Position numbers and translations under genes: made by a program. A stretch of 42,647 bases of DNA. Origin: CAYGUK01 sp964352985 (lineage in GTDB: Bacteria; Pseudomonadota; Gammaproteobacteria; JAHCLG01). Below the pieces are notes generated by a model. The model was not told where the DNA came from, did not search any database, and saw only the letters and a program-made list of their open reading frames with translations. Each line of letters opens with the position of its first letter. The first letter of the stretch is position 1. Shown piece after piece: positions 25,691-36,500 of the stretch. The DNA is taken from positions 1 to 42,647 of the forward strand of contig CAYGUK010000024.1 of assembly GCA_964352985.1 (NCBI GenBank), given 5' to 3'.

Positions 25691-28600
25691 TTAAGTATAA
25701 CAAAATTCAATGGCTTCAGGTGAAATCATCTCATTTAATCTTGTTATCATTTGTTCTGTGGGTTTTATCCGCCATTTATTGCCTAATGCCACTTTCGCAT
25801 TAACATTATCGTGATGATAGTCAATCGCAACAGGACAAGTGCCTGGACGATAATCGGCTAATAAACCTTGTAATTTTTCGATAAATTCATCATTTATTTG
25901 TTCGCTTTTTACAGTGATTTGTAAATATCTTGCAAAACTTTCTCGTGCTTCTGAAATATTTAAAATGCGGTTTGCACTCATTTTAAAACCACCACTATAT
26001 TCATCGCGTGATACTTCACCTTCAACAATAATTAAATTGTCTTTCACTAATACTTCACGATATTTTTGATAAACATCGGAAAACACCGCGATTTCAAGAC
26101 GCGAGGTATCATCATCTAAGGTAATAAAAGCCATGCGATCACCGCGTTTAGTATTCATCGTTCGCATGGCAATAATAAATCCAGCGATTTTAATGGTTTT
26201 ATTTTGTGGTTTGAGTGTCTTAATAGTCTGATGCGTAATTGCTTGCAACTCTAATCGATAACGATCAATAGGATGACCACTGATATATAAACCAAGTGTT
26301 TCTTTTTCTCCAATTAATTTTTGATCCATTTTCCAAGCTGGCACGTCAACATATTCATGATCAATAGTGACTTCAGAAGTGGGATTAGCAAATAAATCAA
26401 CTTGGCCTGAGGTTCGATTTTGACTCACTTGATTGGCAGATTGTAGCGCATTATCAATCGTAAATAATAAGCTCGCACGATGAATTTGAAAACCATCCAT
26501 GCTGCCACTTCGAACTAAAGCTTCCAACACTCGACGATTGACTTTATGTGCTTCCATGCGTTCACAAAATTGATAAAGACTTTTAAATTTGCCGTATTGA
26601 TTTCTTTGTTCGACCATTGCTTCAATCACAGCTTGCCCCACGCCTTTAATTGCGCCTAAACCATATAAGATAGTCTTCTTATCAATTGCATTAAATTTAT
26701 AAAACGACTGATTTATATCGGGATAAATAATACCGAGTTTCATCGCTTTACATTCTTCAATAAAGCCGACGACTTTATCGGTATTATCCATATCTGATGA
26801 TAATACTGCCGCCATAAATGCCGCAGGATAATGCGCTTTTAACCATGCCGTTTGATAAGACACTAAGGCATAAGCAGCAGAGTGGGATTTATTAAAACCA
26901 TAACCTGCAAATTTTTCCATTAAGTCGAAAATATGTGCGGCAATGTTTTCATCGACATTGTTATTTTTAGAACCCGTGATAAAGATTTCACGTTGCTTCG
27001 CCATTTCTTCCGGTTTTTTCTTACCCATTGCGCGCCGTAATAAATCCGCACCACCTAAACTATAACCCGCTAACACTTGGGCAATTTGCATTACTTGTTC
27101 TTGATATAAAATAATACCGTAAGTAGGTTTTAAAATGGTTTTGAGTGAAGGATGTAAATATTCGACTTTGGCACGTCCATGTTTTCTATCGATAAAATCA
27201 TCAACCATCCCTGATTGCAAAGGACCAGGGCGAAACAATGCCACTAAAGCAATAATATCTTCAAAACAATCGGGTTGAAGACGTCGAATTAAATCTTTCA
27301 TGCCGCGCGATTCAAGCTGAAAAACAGCGGTAGTTTCACATCTTTTTAATAAATCAAATGTCGCTTTATCATCGGTATTAATCAGTGAAATATCGAGTGT
27401 TTGATCAATATGTGTTTGATTAATAGTTTGCACAGCCCAATCGATAATGGTTAACGTGCGTAATCCTAAAAAGTCAAACTTAACAAGACCAATCGATTCG
27501 ACATCATCTTTATCAAATTGTGTGACTAAATTTTTGCCGCCCGCTTCACAATATAACGGCACAAAATCTGAAAGTTTAGACGGTGCTATCACCACCCCAC
27601 CCGCATGCTTGCCGGCATTACGCGTGATTCCTTCGAGTTTTTTTGCAAGATTAATTAAACCTTGAACTTCCTCTTCTTCCTCGTAACGCGTACGCAAAAC
27701 ATCTTCTTGTTGCAAAGCTTTATCAAGTGTTATTCCAATTTCAAAAGGAATTAATTTCGCAATTTTATCGACAAAACCATAAGGATGGCCTAACACGCGC
27801 CCCACATCTCTTAACACCGCTTTGGCGGCCATTGATCCATAAGTAATAATTTGTGAAACACTTTCACGACCATAACGATTAGCAACATAATCAATCACTC
27901 GATCACGATTATCCATGCAAAAATCAATATCAAAGTCAGGCATGGAAACCCGTTCTGGATTTAAAAAACGCTCAAACAGTAATTCATATTGTAAGGGATC
28001 GAGATCTGTAATTTTTAAGGCATAAGCGACAAGTGAACCTGCACCCGATCCACGCCCAGGGCCCACAGGAATTTTATTGTCTTTTGACCATTGAATAAAA
28101 TCAGCCACAATTAAAAAATACCCGGGAAAACCCATTTTGATTATGACATCTAATTCAATTGTTAATCTATCAAGATATTGTTGGCGTTTATCTGGTTCAT
28201 CTTCTTTTAAAATAATTTTTAAGCGTTCTTCTAATCCGAGTTGTGCTTTTTCTGTTAAATATTGTTCGATGGTTTTATCTGATGGTACTGGGAAATTGGG
28301 TAAATACGTATCACCGAGTTTTACTTCAAGATTACAACGCTTGGCAATTTCAACCGTGTTTTGCAAACTTTGTGGAATATCAGCAAATAGCTGACACATT
28401 TCTTCAGCTGATTTACAATATTGTTGATCACTGTAACGATGTTCGCGTTTAGGATCGGCTAATGTCACACCATCATGAATGCAAACTCTTGCTTCATGTG
28501 CTTCAAAATCACTTCTCGATAAAAAACAAATATCATTGGTAGCCACCAAAGGCACGGCATGCGTCGTCGCAAAAGGCAAAATCAATTTAATATAATCTTC

Positions 28601-29125
28601 TTCTAAGGCTCTACCCGTTCGCATAATTTCTAAATAAAATTTATTCGGAAATAAATCACACCAAAATTGTAATCTTTCTTTTGCCAATTCAGCATGATGA
28701 TTTAATAAGGCTTGACCGATATCGCCATGCATTCCGCCAGATAAAGCGATTAAGCCATCACTATTAATCCAGTCTTTTTCGATCATGACCAAACCGCTAT
28801 CTTGTCCATCGACATAAGCTTTAGAAATTAATTCGCTTAAATGCAAAAATCCATGTTGATTTTGACAAAGTAATACGATGGGATACGGTTTTTTTTCATC
28901 TTGAGGATTATGAATTAATAATTCCGCACCGATAATAGGCTTGATCCCCGCTTTCATCGCAGCTTTATAAAATTTCACCATTGCAAATAAATTATTACGA
29001 TCGGTCAAAGCACAAGCCGGCATTTCACCTTCGCGAATTTTATCGAATAAAGGTGAAATTCGTATGATGCCATCCACTATTGAATATTCTGTATGGCAAT
29101 GTAAGTGTACGAAACGAGCGTCCAT
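25691..29125 (-). CDS. dnaE: DNA polymerase III alpha subunit
   Basis: The replicative polymerase subunit, 1144 residues, close to the usual ~1160. Order of domains: PHP (1-~270, starting FVHLHCHTEYS), palm and fingers with GPGRGSGAGSLVAYAL (355-370) and the catalytic aspartates D399 and D401 in PDFDIDF, then YQEQVMQIAQ, GYGFNKSHSAAYALVSYQTA, the helix-hairpin-helix near 830-850 and an OB fold (about 985-1060, KIAGFIIAMRTMNTKRGDRM). The ATG has GGGGA seven bases upstream and a strong promoter just before it. It heads the dnaE-accA-tilS-corB-ydiJ run. In many gammaproteobacteria rnhB lies directly upstream; here it is about 11.4 kb away. Confidence 0.97.
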   Translation of the reverse strand: MDARFVHLHCHTEYSIVDGIIRISPLFDKIREGEMPACALTDRNNLFAMVKFYKAAMKAGIKPIIGAELLIHNPQDEKKPYPIVLLCQNQHGFLHLSELISKAYVDGQDSGLVMIEKDWINSDGLIALSGGMHGDIGQALLNHHAELAKERLQFWCDLFPNKFYLEIMRTGRALEEDYIKLILPFATTHAVPLVATNDICFLSRSDFEAHEARVCIHDGVTLADPKREHRYSDQQYCKSAEEMCQLFADIPQSLQNTVEIAKRCNLEVKLGDTYLPNFPVPSDKTIEQYLTEKAQLGLEERLKIILKEDEPDKRQQYLDRLTIELDVIIKMGFPGYFLIVADFIQWSKDNKIPVGPGRGSGAGSLVAYALKITDLDPLQYELLFERFLNPERVSMPDFDIDFCMDNRDRVIDYVANRYGRESVSQIITYGSMAAKAVLRDVGRVLGHPYGFVDKIAKLIPFEIGITLDKALQQEDVLRTRYEEEEEVQGLINLAKKLEGITRNAGKHAGGVVIAPSKLSDFVPLYCEAGGKNLVTQFDKDDVESIGLVKFDFLGLRTLTIIDWAVQTINQTHIDQTLDISLINTDDKATFDLLKRCETTAVFQLESRGMKDLIRRLQPDCFEDIIALVALFRPGPLQSGMVDDFIDRKHGRAKVEYLHPSLKTILKPTYGIILYQEQVMQIAQVLAGYSLGGADLLRRAMGKKKPEEMAKQREIFITGSKNNNVDENIAAHIFDLMEKFAGYGFNKSHSAAYALVSYQTAWLKAHYPAAFMAAVLSSDMDNTDKVVGFIEECKAMKLGIIYPDINQSFYKFNAIDKKTILYGLGAIKGVGQAVIEAMVEQRNQYGKFKSLYQFCERMEAHKVNRRVLEALVRSGSMDGFQIHRASLLFTIDNALQSANQVSQNRTSGQVDLFANPTSEVTIDHEYVDVPAWKMDQKLIGEKETLGLYISGHPIDRYRLELQAITHQTIKTLKPQNKTIKIAGFIIAMRTMNTKRGDRMAFITLDDDTSRLEIAVFSDVYQKYREVLVKDNLIIVEGEVSRDEYSGGFKMSANRILNISEARESFARYLQITVKSEQINDEFIEKLQGLLADYRPGTCPVAIDYHHDNVNAKVALGNKWRIKPTEQMITRLNEMISPEAIEFCYT

Positions 29126-29150
29126 CGGGTCCCCATAAAAATAGCCCGCT

Positions 29151-29180
29151 ATTATATCTTATCCAGAGCTTGAGTGTCAT
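29151..29180 (-). promoter_or_regulatory. Sigma-70 promoter of dnaE
   Basis: On the minus strand, ATGACA (29180-29175, 5 of 6) and a perfect TATAAT (29156-29151) are separated by 18 bases. Predicted start near 29144, leaving a ~19-base leader that contains the GGGGA ribosome-binding site of dnaE. Confidence 0.7.
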
Positions 29181-29195
29181 GAGAGAATATATAAT

Positions 29196-29275
29196 TGAAA
29201 AACAAGGAGTTAATCAAAAATTTTGCACTGACTAGACAATTACCGACCAGACTACCGATTAGTCTAAAATTTTTT
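29196..29275 (+). ncRNA. Candidate small RNA upstream of the SDR gene
   Basis: A plus-strand intrinsic terminator, AGACTA-CCGAT-TAGTCT followed by AAAATTTTTTTT (about 29250-29278), has no plus-strand gene upstream of it. About 75 bases before its end lies a perfect -10 TATAAT (29190-29195), with TTGAGT at 29170-29175 as a poorly spaced -35 (14 bases). The transcript would be about 75 bases, A/U-rich, with a GGAG near its 5' end and two short inverted segments (GACTAG..., AGACTA). This is a positional prediction, not a recognised RNA family. The rest of the 29126-29490 intergenic region holds only the dnaE promoter and the SDR ribosome-binding site. Confidence 0.35.
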
Positions 29276-29490
29276 TTGCTACATCGATAATATCTTTATG
29301 AAAACTGTTAATTTAATTGCTATATCACCTTCACACTTTGCTCAGCAATTATAATAATTGCGCGCTCTCCTTCTTAAACAAAGTCAATAAAAATAAATAG
29401 GGTAATAATTGTTTTAAATATTGAATTACCATCGATTTGAGATTTATTTTATTATGACTTTTTTTGGTTATGAATAAGGAAAATTATTTT

Positions 29491-30324
29491 ATGAAAAAAG
29501 TTGTATTAATTACGGGTACCTCATCAGGATTAGGTCAAGAAACCGCATTGTTGTTAGCACAAAAAAATTACCAAGTTTATGCGACCATGCGTGATCTAAA
29601 TAAAGCATCAGCACTAAGAGAAAAAGCCAATTCTGATAATTTAATTGTAAAATATTTAGATATCACCGATAACGAAAGTATCGTTCATTGTGTCGATGAG
29701 ATTATTGCAAATGAAGGTCATATTGATATTTTAATAAATAATGCAGGTAGAGGTTTTCCCAAAACCACTGAACAAGCATCACTTGCTGAAATTCAACAAA
29801 CAATCGATCTCAATTTTATGAGCGTGGTTCGAACAACTAAAGCCGTATTACCTTTTATGCGTGAGAAAAAATCAGGACATATTATTAATATTTCATCTGT
29901 AGGTGGTTTAGTTGGTCAACCCTTTAATGAAATTTACTGTGGTGCCAAATTTGCAGTTGAAGGCTTTACCGAGTCACTCGCCACATATGTGCAACCTGCT
30001 TTTAATGTCAAATTCAGTGTTGTTGAGCCAGGCGGCATGCAATCAAATTTCTTTTCTTCACTCGAAAAAGAAATCGTGTTTACAGAAAATGATCCTTATA
30101 AAGAATTATTTCAACGTTATACAAATGGAATAGCAGAACGCTCTAAAAATTCTTTTCAGTCACCTTCTGAAGTAGCAAAAGTGATTCATGAATTAATCGA
30201 AAATGAGAATCCACCCGTTCGTATTCGCACCAGCGCATGGGCAGAAAAATTTTGTGAAACCAAAACCAAAATCGATCCAACAGGTCAAGTATTGCAAGAG
30301 CTCATTGCTTCGAGTTTCATCTAA
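29491..30324 (+). CDS. Short-chain dehydrogenase/reductase (classical SDR)
   Basis: A 277-residue NAD(P)-dependent oxidoreductase. The cofactor loop TGTSSGLG is at 8-15, NNAG at 83-86, and the catalytic Ser (S135/S136 in INISSVGG), Tyr149 and Lys153 (YCGAKFAVEG) are all present. YATMRD after the second strand, with Arg at the end of it, suggests NADP preference. ATG 29491 is chosen because AAGGA lies ten bases upstream and the family N-terminus starts there; in-frame starts at 29464 and 29470 lack a ribosome-binding site. It is a single-gene unit closed by a strong terminator. The substrate cannot be told from sequence. Confidence 0.9.
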   Translation: MKKVVLITGTSSGLGQETALLLAQKNYQVYATMRDLNKASALREKANSDNLIVKYLDITDNESIVHCVDEIIANEGHIDILINNAGRGFPKTTEQASLAEIQQTIDLNFMSVVRTTKAVLPFMREKKSGHIINISSVGGLVGQPFNEIYCGAKFAVEGFTESLATYVQPAFNVKFSVVEPGGMQSNFFSSLEKEIVFTENDPYKELFQRYTNGIAERSKNSFQSPSEVAKVIHELIENENPPVRIRTSAWAEKFCETKTKIDPTGQVLQELIASSFI

Positions 30325-30330
30325 ATCTCG

Positions 30331-30376
30331 AGACTGACGCAAAACAATTTATCATGCTTTGCGTCAGTCTTTTTTC
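30331..30376 (+). terminator. Intrinsic terminator of the SDR gene
   Basis: A 13-bp perfect stem, AGACTGACGCAAA (30331-30343) with TTTGCGTCAGTCT (30358-30370), a 14-base loop and a following TTTTTT. It begins six bases after the SDR stop. Confidence 0.9.
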
Positions 30377-30560
30377 TAAAATAATAACTTGACTGTTATT
30401 AACGTAAAACTTAATTACGATGTTAATGAAGATTGATGTGTTAATAAATTCTGTGAATTTATATTCATTTTATGTGCTTCATTTAAATAGAACACTGAAT
30501 CATGAAAGTTTAAATCTTTCTTACTGTCTAATATAAAAAATAAAAGTAACAACCCTAGAA

Positions 30561-33500
30561 TTATTTTGGTGAGAGTACTGTTGTTGAACTTACTGGTTTA
30601 GAATCAGACTCTTCTTGTTTATCGTTAGATGTTTCTTTATTATCTTGCTTTTTATAAAAGCTCTCTGGCAATAACTCTTTTACTTCGGCTTCAGTAAAAA
30701 ATTCTAATATGTCTCTTGGTTTAATAGGCTTATCATGATTTGGATGTTTATCGAGATATCTTTTTATTAGTTTCTTTCGATCCTCGACCAGATTTTTCGG
30801 AATGTATAATAGGAAAAAAGAAAACTCTTCAGGACAATAAAAATCAATATCTAAATCGCATATAATGTTAATTAACTCACGGCCTAAATCTGGCGATTTT
30901 TTAAAACAAGATGAAACGATATAGTGTAGTTCTCGATTAGTTTCCTTAGATTTATCACTTGATTGTGCAACAATTTTAAAAACATCGGCAAAAATCAGAT
31001 GATATTTTTTTAACTTACAGTCTTGTATTATGTATAACAAATATAATAAATCATCAAGTTGCAAATTAAGTTTTTCTATGCCATGTGTTATTTTGGGATA
31101 ATCAATTTCCAGTTTGATTAAAACTTCAATCAAAGACCAATATTCCCGACCAGAATGAACCTTGTCAATTAAGTTACCCTTCAAATTTCTAAAAATCCAT
31201 CTCAATAATTCAAGATTCAATTTCTCCTTGTCGTTGCCACTATCCTCAAGATCTACAATACCCTCCTTATTTAGAACATACAGAAGATCAGTTCGATAAC
31301 AACTTAATAGAAGATCATCTATATTTTGGAAAGTATCAAATATATTAATGTTAAATTTCTGAAGAAAAAGATCTGCTTCTTTTTCGCCATATCTCAGATA
31401 AAAGTCGATTAAACTTGTCATGCCTATTGATATATTTATTCCAGATTGTTTCTTATAATCCAAAATCTTATCCATTAATTCTGGGAAGTAAGTGCGATAA
31501 GTATTATAAACAGTCAGGATGTTCACTTGTTGTAAAATAACTTTAATACTTTCAAAATTATTATCCATCATAAAGTTAATATCTTTTGCAGAGATGATAT
31601 TAAACAAACGTACACATTCTTGTTCATTATTAACCAACCAATCTGTTGGCATGGTTTTTAATAATTCTTTGTTATCTTCACCAGAAAAGTATAAACAATA
31701 AAAATTTTGAACATTATTAGCAAATTTAATTAGCGATGACATCCCGAATAGCGCAATTATTTTTTTTGATTTTCTATAATCAAAAATTTCATAGAATTTG
31801 AATTGATCAATCACATCTAATTCATGAATCATTGCTTTTAGTTTAACATCACATATGATTTTTTGAATTTTGTTCGAATCATTTTTTATAATCCAATCTA
31901 TAAAGTCATCTAAAGTTACAATAATCTTGTTAACAACACCAACCCAATATTCTGTAACTTCGAATTGATTATCATGGTAGGTTAATAACTTTAATATTGT
32001 TTCAAGTTGGTTTAATGACTTGATGTTGTCACTTATAAAATCTTCATTAATGCTACAGAACATATTATACGAAAATTCCGACATTACCCCTTTAGATCTG
32101 ATAGATTCGCATAATTTTTCCATTGCTTTCTCTTTTTCTCTTAGCAATAAATCATTAATAATTTCGTTAAAATTTGAGAATATTTTAACGAAATTATCCC
32201 AACGTAGTGAGCTTCCAATTTCATATAATTCATTCAAACTATCTGGGAAATTATTGTTTTTCTCTTTTTTTATAATCAAAATCAAATGAATTTTCATTTC
32301 ATCTCCAATACGAGATGAAGTTAAGAGATCAATAATAGTCGTTCTATTCTCGTCATATATTTCACACAGAAATGTCTCGATTTCAAATATTTTAATCAAA
32401 TTTTCAATTAAAAACTCTCGGCAAATTTCAATCGCAACATTCTTAATGAGGAATAAATCTTTTTTTCGATTAGTATCCAATAAGGAAACTAGCTCGATTT
32501 TTTTATCAATTGTCACTTTATTATGTAAAAATATAATTTCCACTATTTTATTATCGCCCATCAACTCAAGCATAAAATCATGTAAACGCTTTTCATTTTC
32601 AAAACAATCTTCAATCCCCTCCAGCCCTATCAAGCTAGTAACATTTTTAAATAAATTTGCAGTATATTTTTTGTGTTGAAAAACATACGTTAGGTCGGCG
32701 GCTTGAAATAGTGGTTTAAATTGCTTTTTATCTATAGCCTCAAAAAAGGAATCATTAGAAAACAAGACTATAATAACTTCTGAAAATAGTTCTTCTTCGA
32801 ATTCTGTTTTAGATTTAAATAATTCAATTAAAAACCTCGATGCTTGGTGATAAAATTGTTTCCTTATCAGGTCAAATAAATGTTCAATTCTATTTTCTTC
32901 ATCTTGATAGCCAATCATGTTAAACATTTGATGATTTATAATTCGTTTAGTTGGCAGTGGTGTGAAAAATAGCGTTTTTGTCTGTGCATGCGTTACAATA
33001 AATAATTGTCGAGCAGCATCTTTTATTCTAAGTCGATAATTCAATTCTTCATTATATGAAATTTTTTTACTATTATAACGCTTCGTAATGACATCTTCAT
33101 AAAGATTTGGTCGCAAATACAAACGCGCTTGGAGATTAATTAAATTATCAAACGGCAATTTTTTTTCTTTTACTAAACGAAACGTTTCTGCAATCGTGAG
33201 TGGTTTTCCATCAATGTTAAATTGTGTTCCATAAACAATAGCTGGATAAGAAATTTCCTCAATTATTTCCTGTGGTATGATTAGTTGAAATAAACTACCC
33301 CCTTGTTTTGATTTTAAAGGCAATATTGAATTTAATAAATTTTTTATTACCGTATAATTAAAGCCAAGTATGCGTGAATAACGTTTGATGATATTAAGAG
33401 AGTATTGATTAAAATTGCTTTTAAAAGTATCTTCTTGATTTGAAGAATAGGAAACCGCAGATACATTTTCCAAGAATAAATAAATACTTGAAGAACTACT

Positions 33501-36500
33501 CTTTTGATGATTGCCAAATAAAAATGGATTAACACTTAATCCCATCTCTTGATAATCTCTACTATAATTATCAATTGTTTTAGATTCTGTTGTGAAATAT
33601 TGAATAAATTCATGTAAAGTTGGTAACGTTTTAAACCCCATATCCATTAAGCGAAATCGATGGTCTTCTTTTTCAAATGGTGTAATTAACACCGAATGCC
33701 AAAATTCAGTGAATAAATCATAGAGAATGACTATCTCTGTAGGTGCAGCATGATAAAACGTAAAATAACCTTGTTCAAAATAATGTTGTTCCATTTCAAA
33801 TATGGATTCAAGTTGTTTTTGAACACTATCAATATTAAGATCCTTAGGTAAAATTAAATCTTTCATATGTTTAGATAAAAACAATTGAATTTTAGTTGAG
33901 TGGCTCATCTCATCAAAGTCTTTCTCTCTAGATAAAACCTCATTTAAATAAATTAATGAATAGCAACTTTCATTATAGCTTGGCCTTATGTTTAATTTGT
34001 TAAATTGTTTTGGACTTTTTTTAAATTCCCTCAATAAGTTTGCGCGATGATACATGGTCTCAGCTAAACTATTTTGTAACATATCACTCGTTAATAAATA
34101 ATGATCCGATATTCTCTTGAAAAAAGCTTCGAACTGAACTCTTAATGTTTTACGATTTAATACCGCTATTGCGTTATCAGTCATATTAAACTGCTGTAAG
34201 TTTTTAAGAATCTGTTTTAAGGTAATCCATTCGAAATTCAGTGTTTTTGCAAGGTGTTGGTAATAATCAGCCACAAAAAAATCAACATCAAGCACGCCAA
34301 CATAACATGACTCGTCAAGCTCAACTATCTCTCTTATTCGAATATTTGATGGTTCAAGTGATATCATCTGTTGTGATTGTTCTGCGATGGCTTGACAGAT
34401 TGCTACAGTAATCAAATTATTATTATCAAACTCTTCAACATGAATTAATGATAAAGTATCAACGTCTTTACTACACAAAAGGAATGGTTCTTGTTTTGTG
34501 ACTGATATCGGCAATAATATTAATTTTTTTATAATATGTGGCAGCTTTTCAATTTTTGCTTCACATAAGATCCAATCTACACCTGCTTGTTTTCGCATTA
34601 CGATTTGGTGTTGAAGTTGAAGTAATTTTTTTACGATAGGATCATAAATTCGAATGGTGAAATTCGAAACTTTAAAACGTTGATTAAGATTTATTATATT
34701 GTCCAATAATAATGATATTTGATCTGAGGATAATAAATTCTCACTATCTTGCTCTATTTTTTCTCGTGATAGCTCACCATATAAAGCGCTATTGGGACTA
34801 TTATTAATTTCTGTTATTAATTGCATCACAATCGATGTTGTATTTTCTAAGTGTTTATATTGAGGATAACGTACTACCTCTCCGTTTTTTGTTATCAGTA
34901 TTTTTGAAGGATCAATTTGGACTATATGGTTGAATAACATGTCATAAATAAAATGTTTTTTGAGTTGGTCATGATAGTCGATCACACTATTATCACCACT
35001 TAATAAAACATCTGATAACCATTGACCCTCAATATTTGGCGTTAAACAACAAACCCATTGTTTTCCATTGTTAATCATCTTTGAATGACATATCGTTTCA
35101 ATCGAGGAGCGCGTTGCAACAGGTAAAGCAAACCAATCGTAAATAGCAAATCCAGGGGTATTGATTTTTAATGCATGCAAAAGTGATAGTATCACCTTAT
35201 GAGTAACAAAATCATGATTCATTTCAGATAGCGTTAAAAAGAGGTTTTGATTATCTATCTCAACAATTAAAGTTAAATCATCCAATACTTTAATTATTTT
35301 AATCTGCGATAAATTTTGCGGGAAAACAGTATTGTAATGTGGTGAGTGTGCAATATGTAATATTAGTTTTTTTGGAAGTCCTATAATATTATCTTTGTTT
35401 AAACTCGGGCGTTGATGGATGAAATTAATTAGTGATTCGCAGTGTTCTTTGATTTTAGTGTGGACTTTATCATCAACAAAGAATGTTTTAATTGCATTAT
35501 ATATCAGTGAAGGATAATTTTTTTTTGTTTCCTTGTTCTTGCTTAGATTAAGTTTATCCAAGAAATTTATTATGCGATCTAAGACTCTACTCAATATATT
35601 AAAATCAATTTCAACACTATCTCGCTTTAGAAAGCTTTCTAAATATTTAATAATTTCATTTACTTCTGGTGATTTTTTTAGTTTTGAAAATAACTTATGA
35701 ATTTCAGTAATTATATCTTCAATTTCGTCTCGCTTTTGCACTTCAAAATAACAAGATGTGTAGCGGAAAGAAATTTGTGCATCGGAAATTTCTTCTTCAT
35801 ATAACCGTTGTCTTATAACACTATTTGTTTGTATCAAATCTTGATCACATAGATTTTCAAGCACGTTCTCGATAAATTTGCTATCGTAGCTTTTATATAA
35901 TTGTATCGCACCTTCATATTTGCCACCTTGACGTAACTCATCGGTTGTAGCCTCCCCATCAAGCGCATGGATTATATATTGACTCGCTATTAAGGTTGAA
36001 AGAGAAGAATTTCTTAAAGTTGCGCCTCGAAAACCAAAATATAGAGCATGTTGACATCTTGTAAATATCGGTTGTAAGTCAACTACTTCAATGTATAAAT
36101 GAAGTTCTATTGGTATATCGGGATTAATCTTATTTTCATTCGTAGTTTGCTGATAAAGCACGACTATTTCATTATTAGATTTATTATCAAGATCAAGCGT
36201 TGGGTAAATTGCTTTTACTAAATCATAAATAGATTTATCACCATTCAATTTTTGAACCGAAGGAACTGAGCCGACAATAAGTATTTTTCTATTATTCTCA
36301 AATTTTTTTAGACGCTTTGCTATGGTGATAATATGGTTGAATCCCTTGCCTTCTCGTATTATGCCAAAAACCAAAATATCATTTCCTCGTTGATTAATAG
36401 GCATTAGACAAGCGGGTACTGAAGTGGGTATTGGAATTATTTCTTTAGATATGAGACCTTTTTTAAAAAGTCTCATCGCAACTTTTTCATCATGGGTATC

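Noticed and set aside
30415..30552. A 45-codon minus-strand frame just after the giant gene, starting with TTG and a hydrophobic stretch (LLLFFIL), ending HQSSLTS
   Set aside because: Protein-like composition, but no ribosome-binding site and only a TTG start; too short to separate from chance without homologues.
34860..35350. A stretch of the giant protein (about residues 515-680) that faintly recalls a kinase-type nucleotide-binding fold
   Set aside because: No catalytic Asp or metal-binding motif can be placed with confidence; the likeness rests on general pattern only and would need structure prediction.
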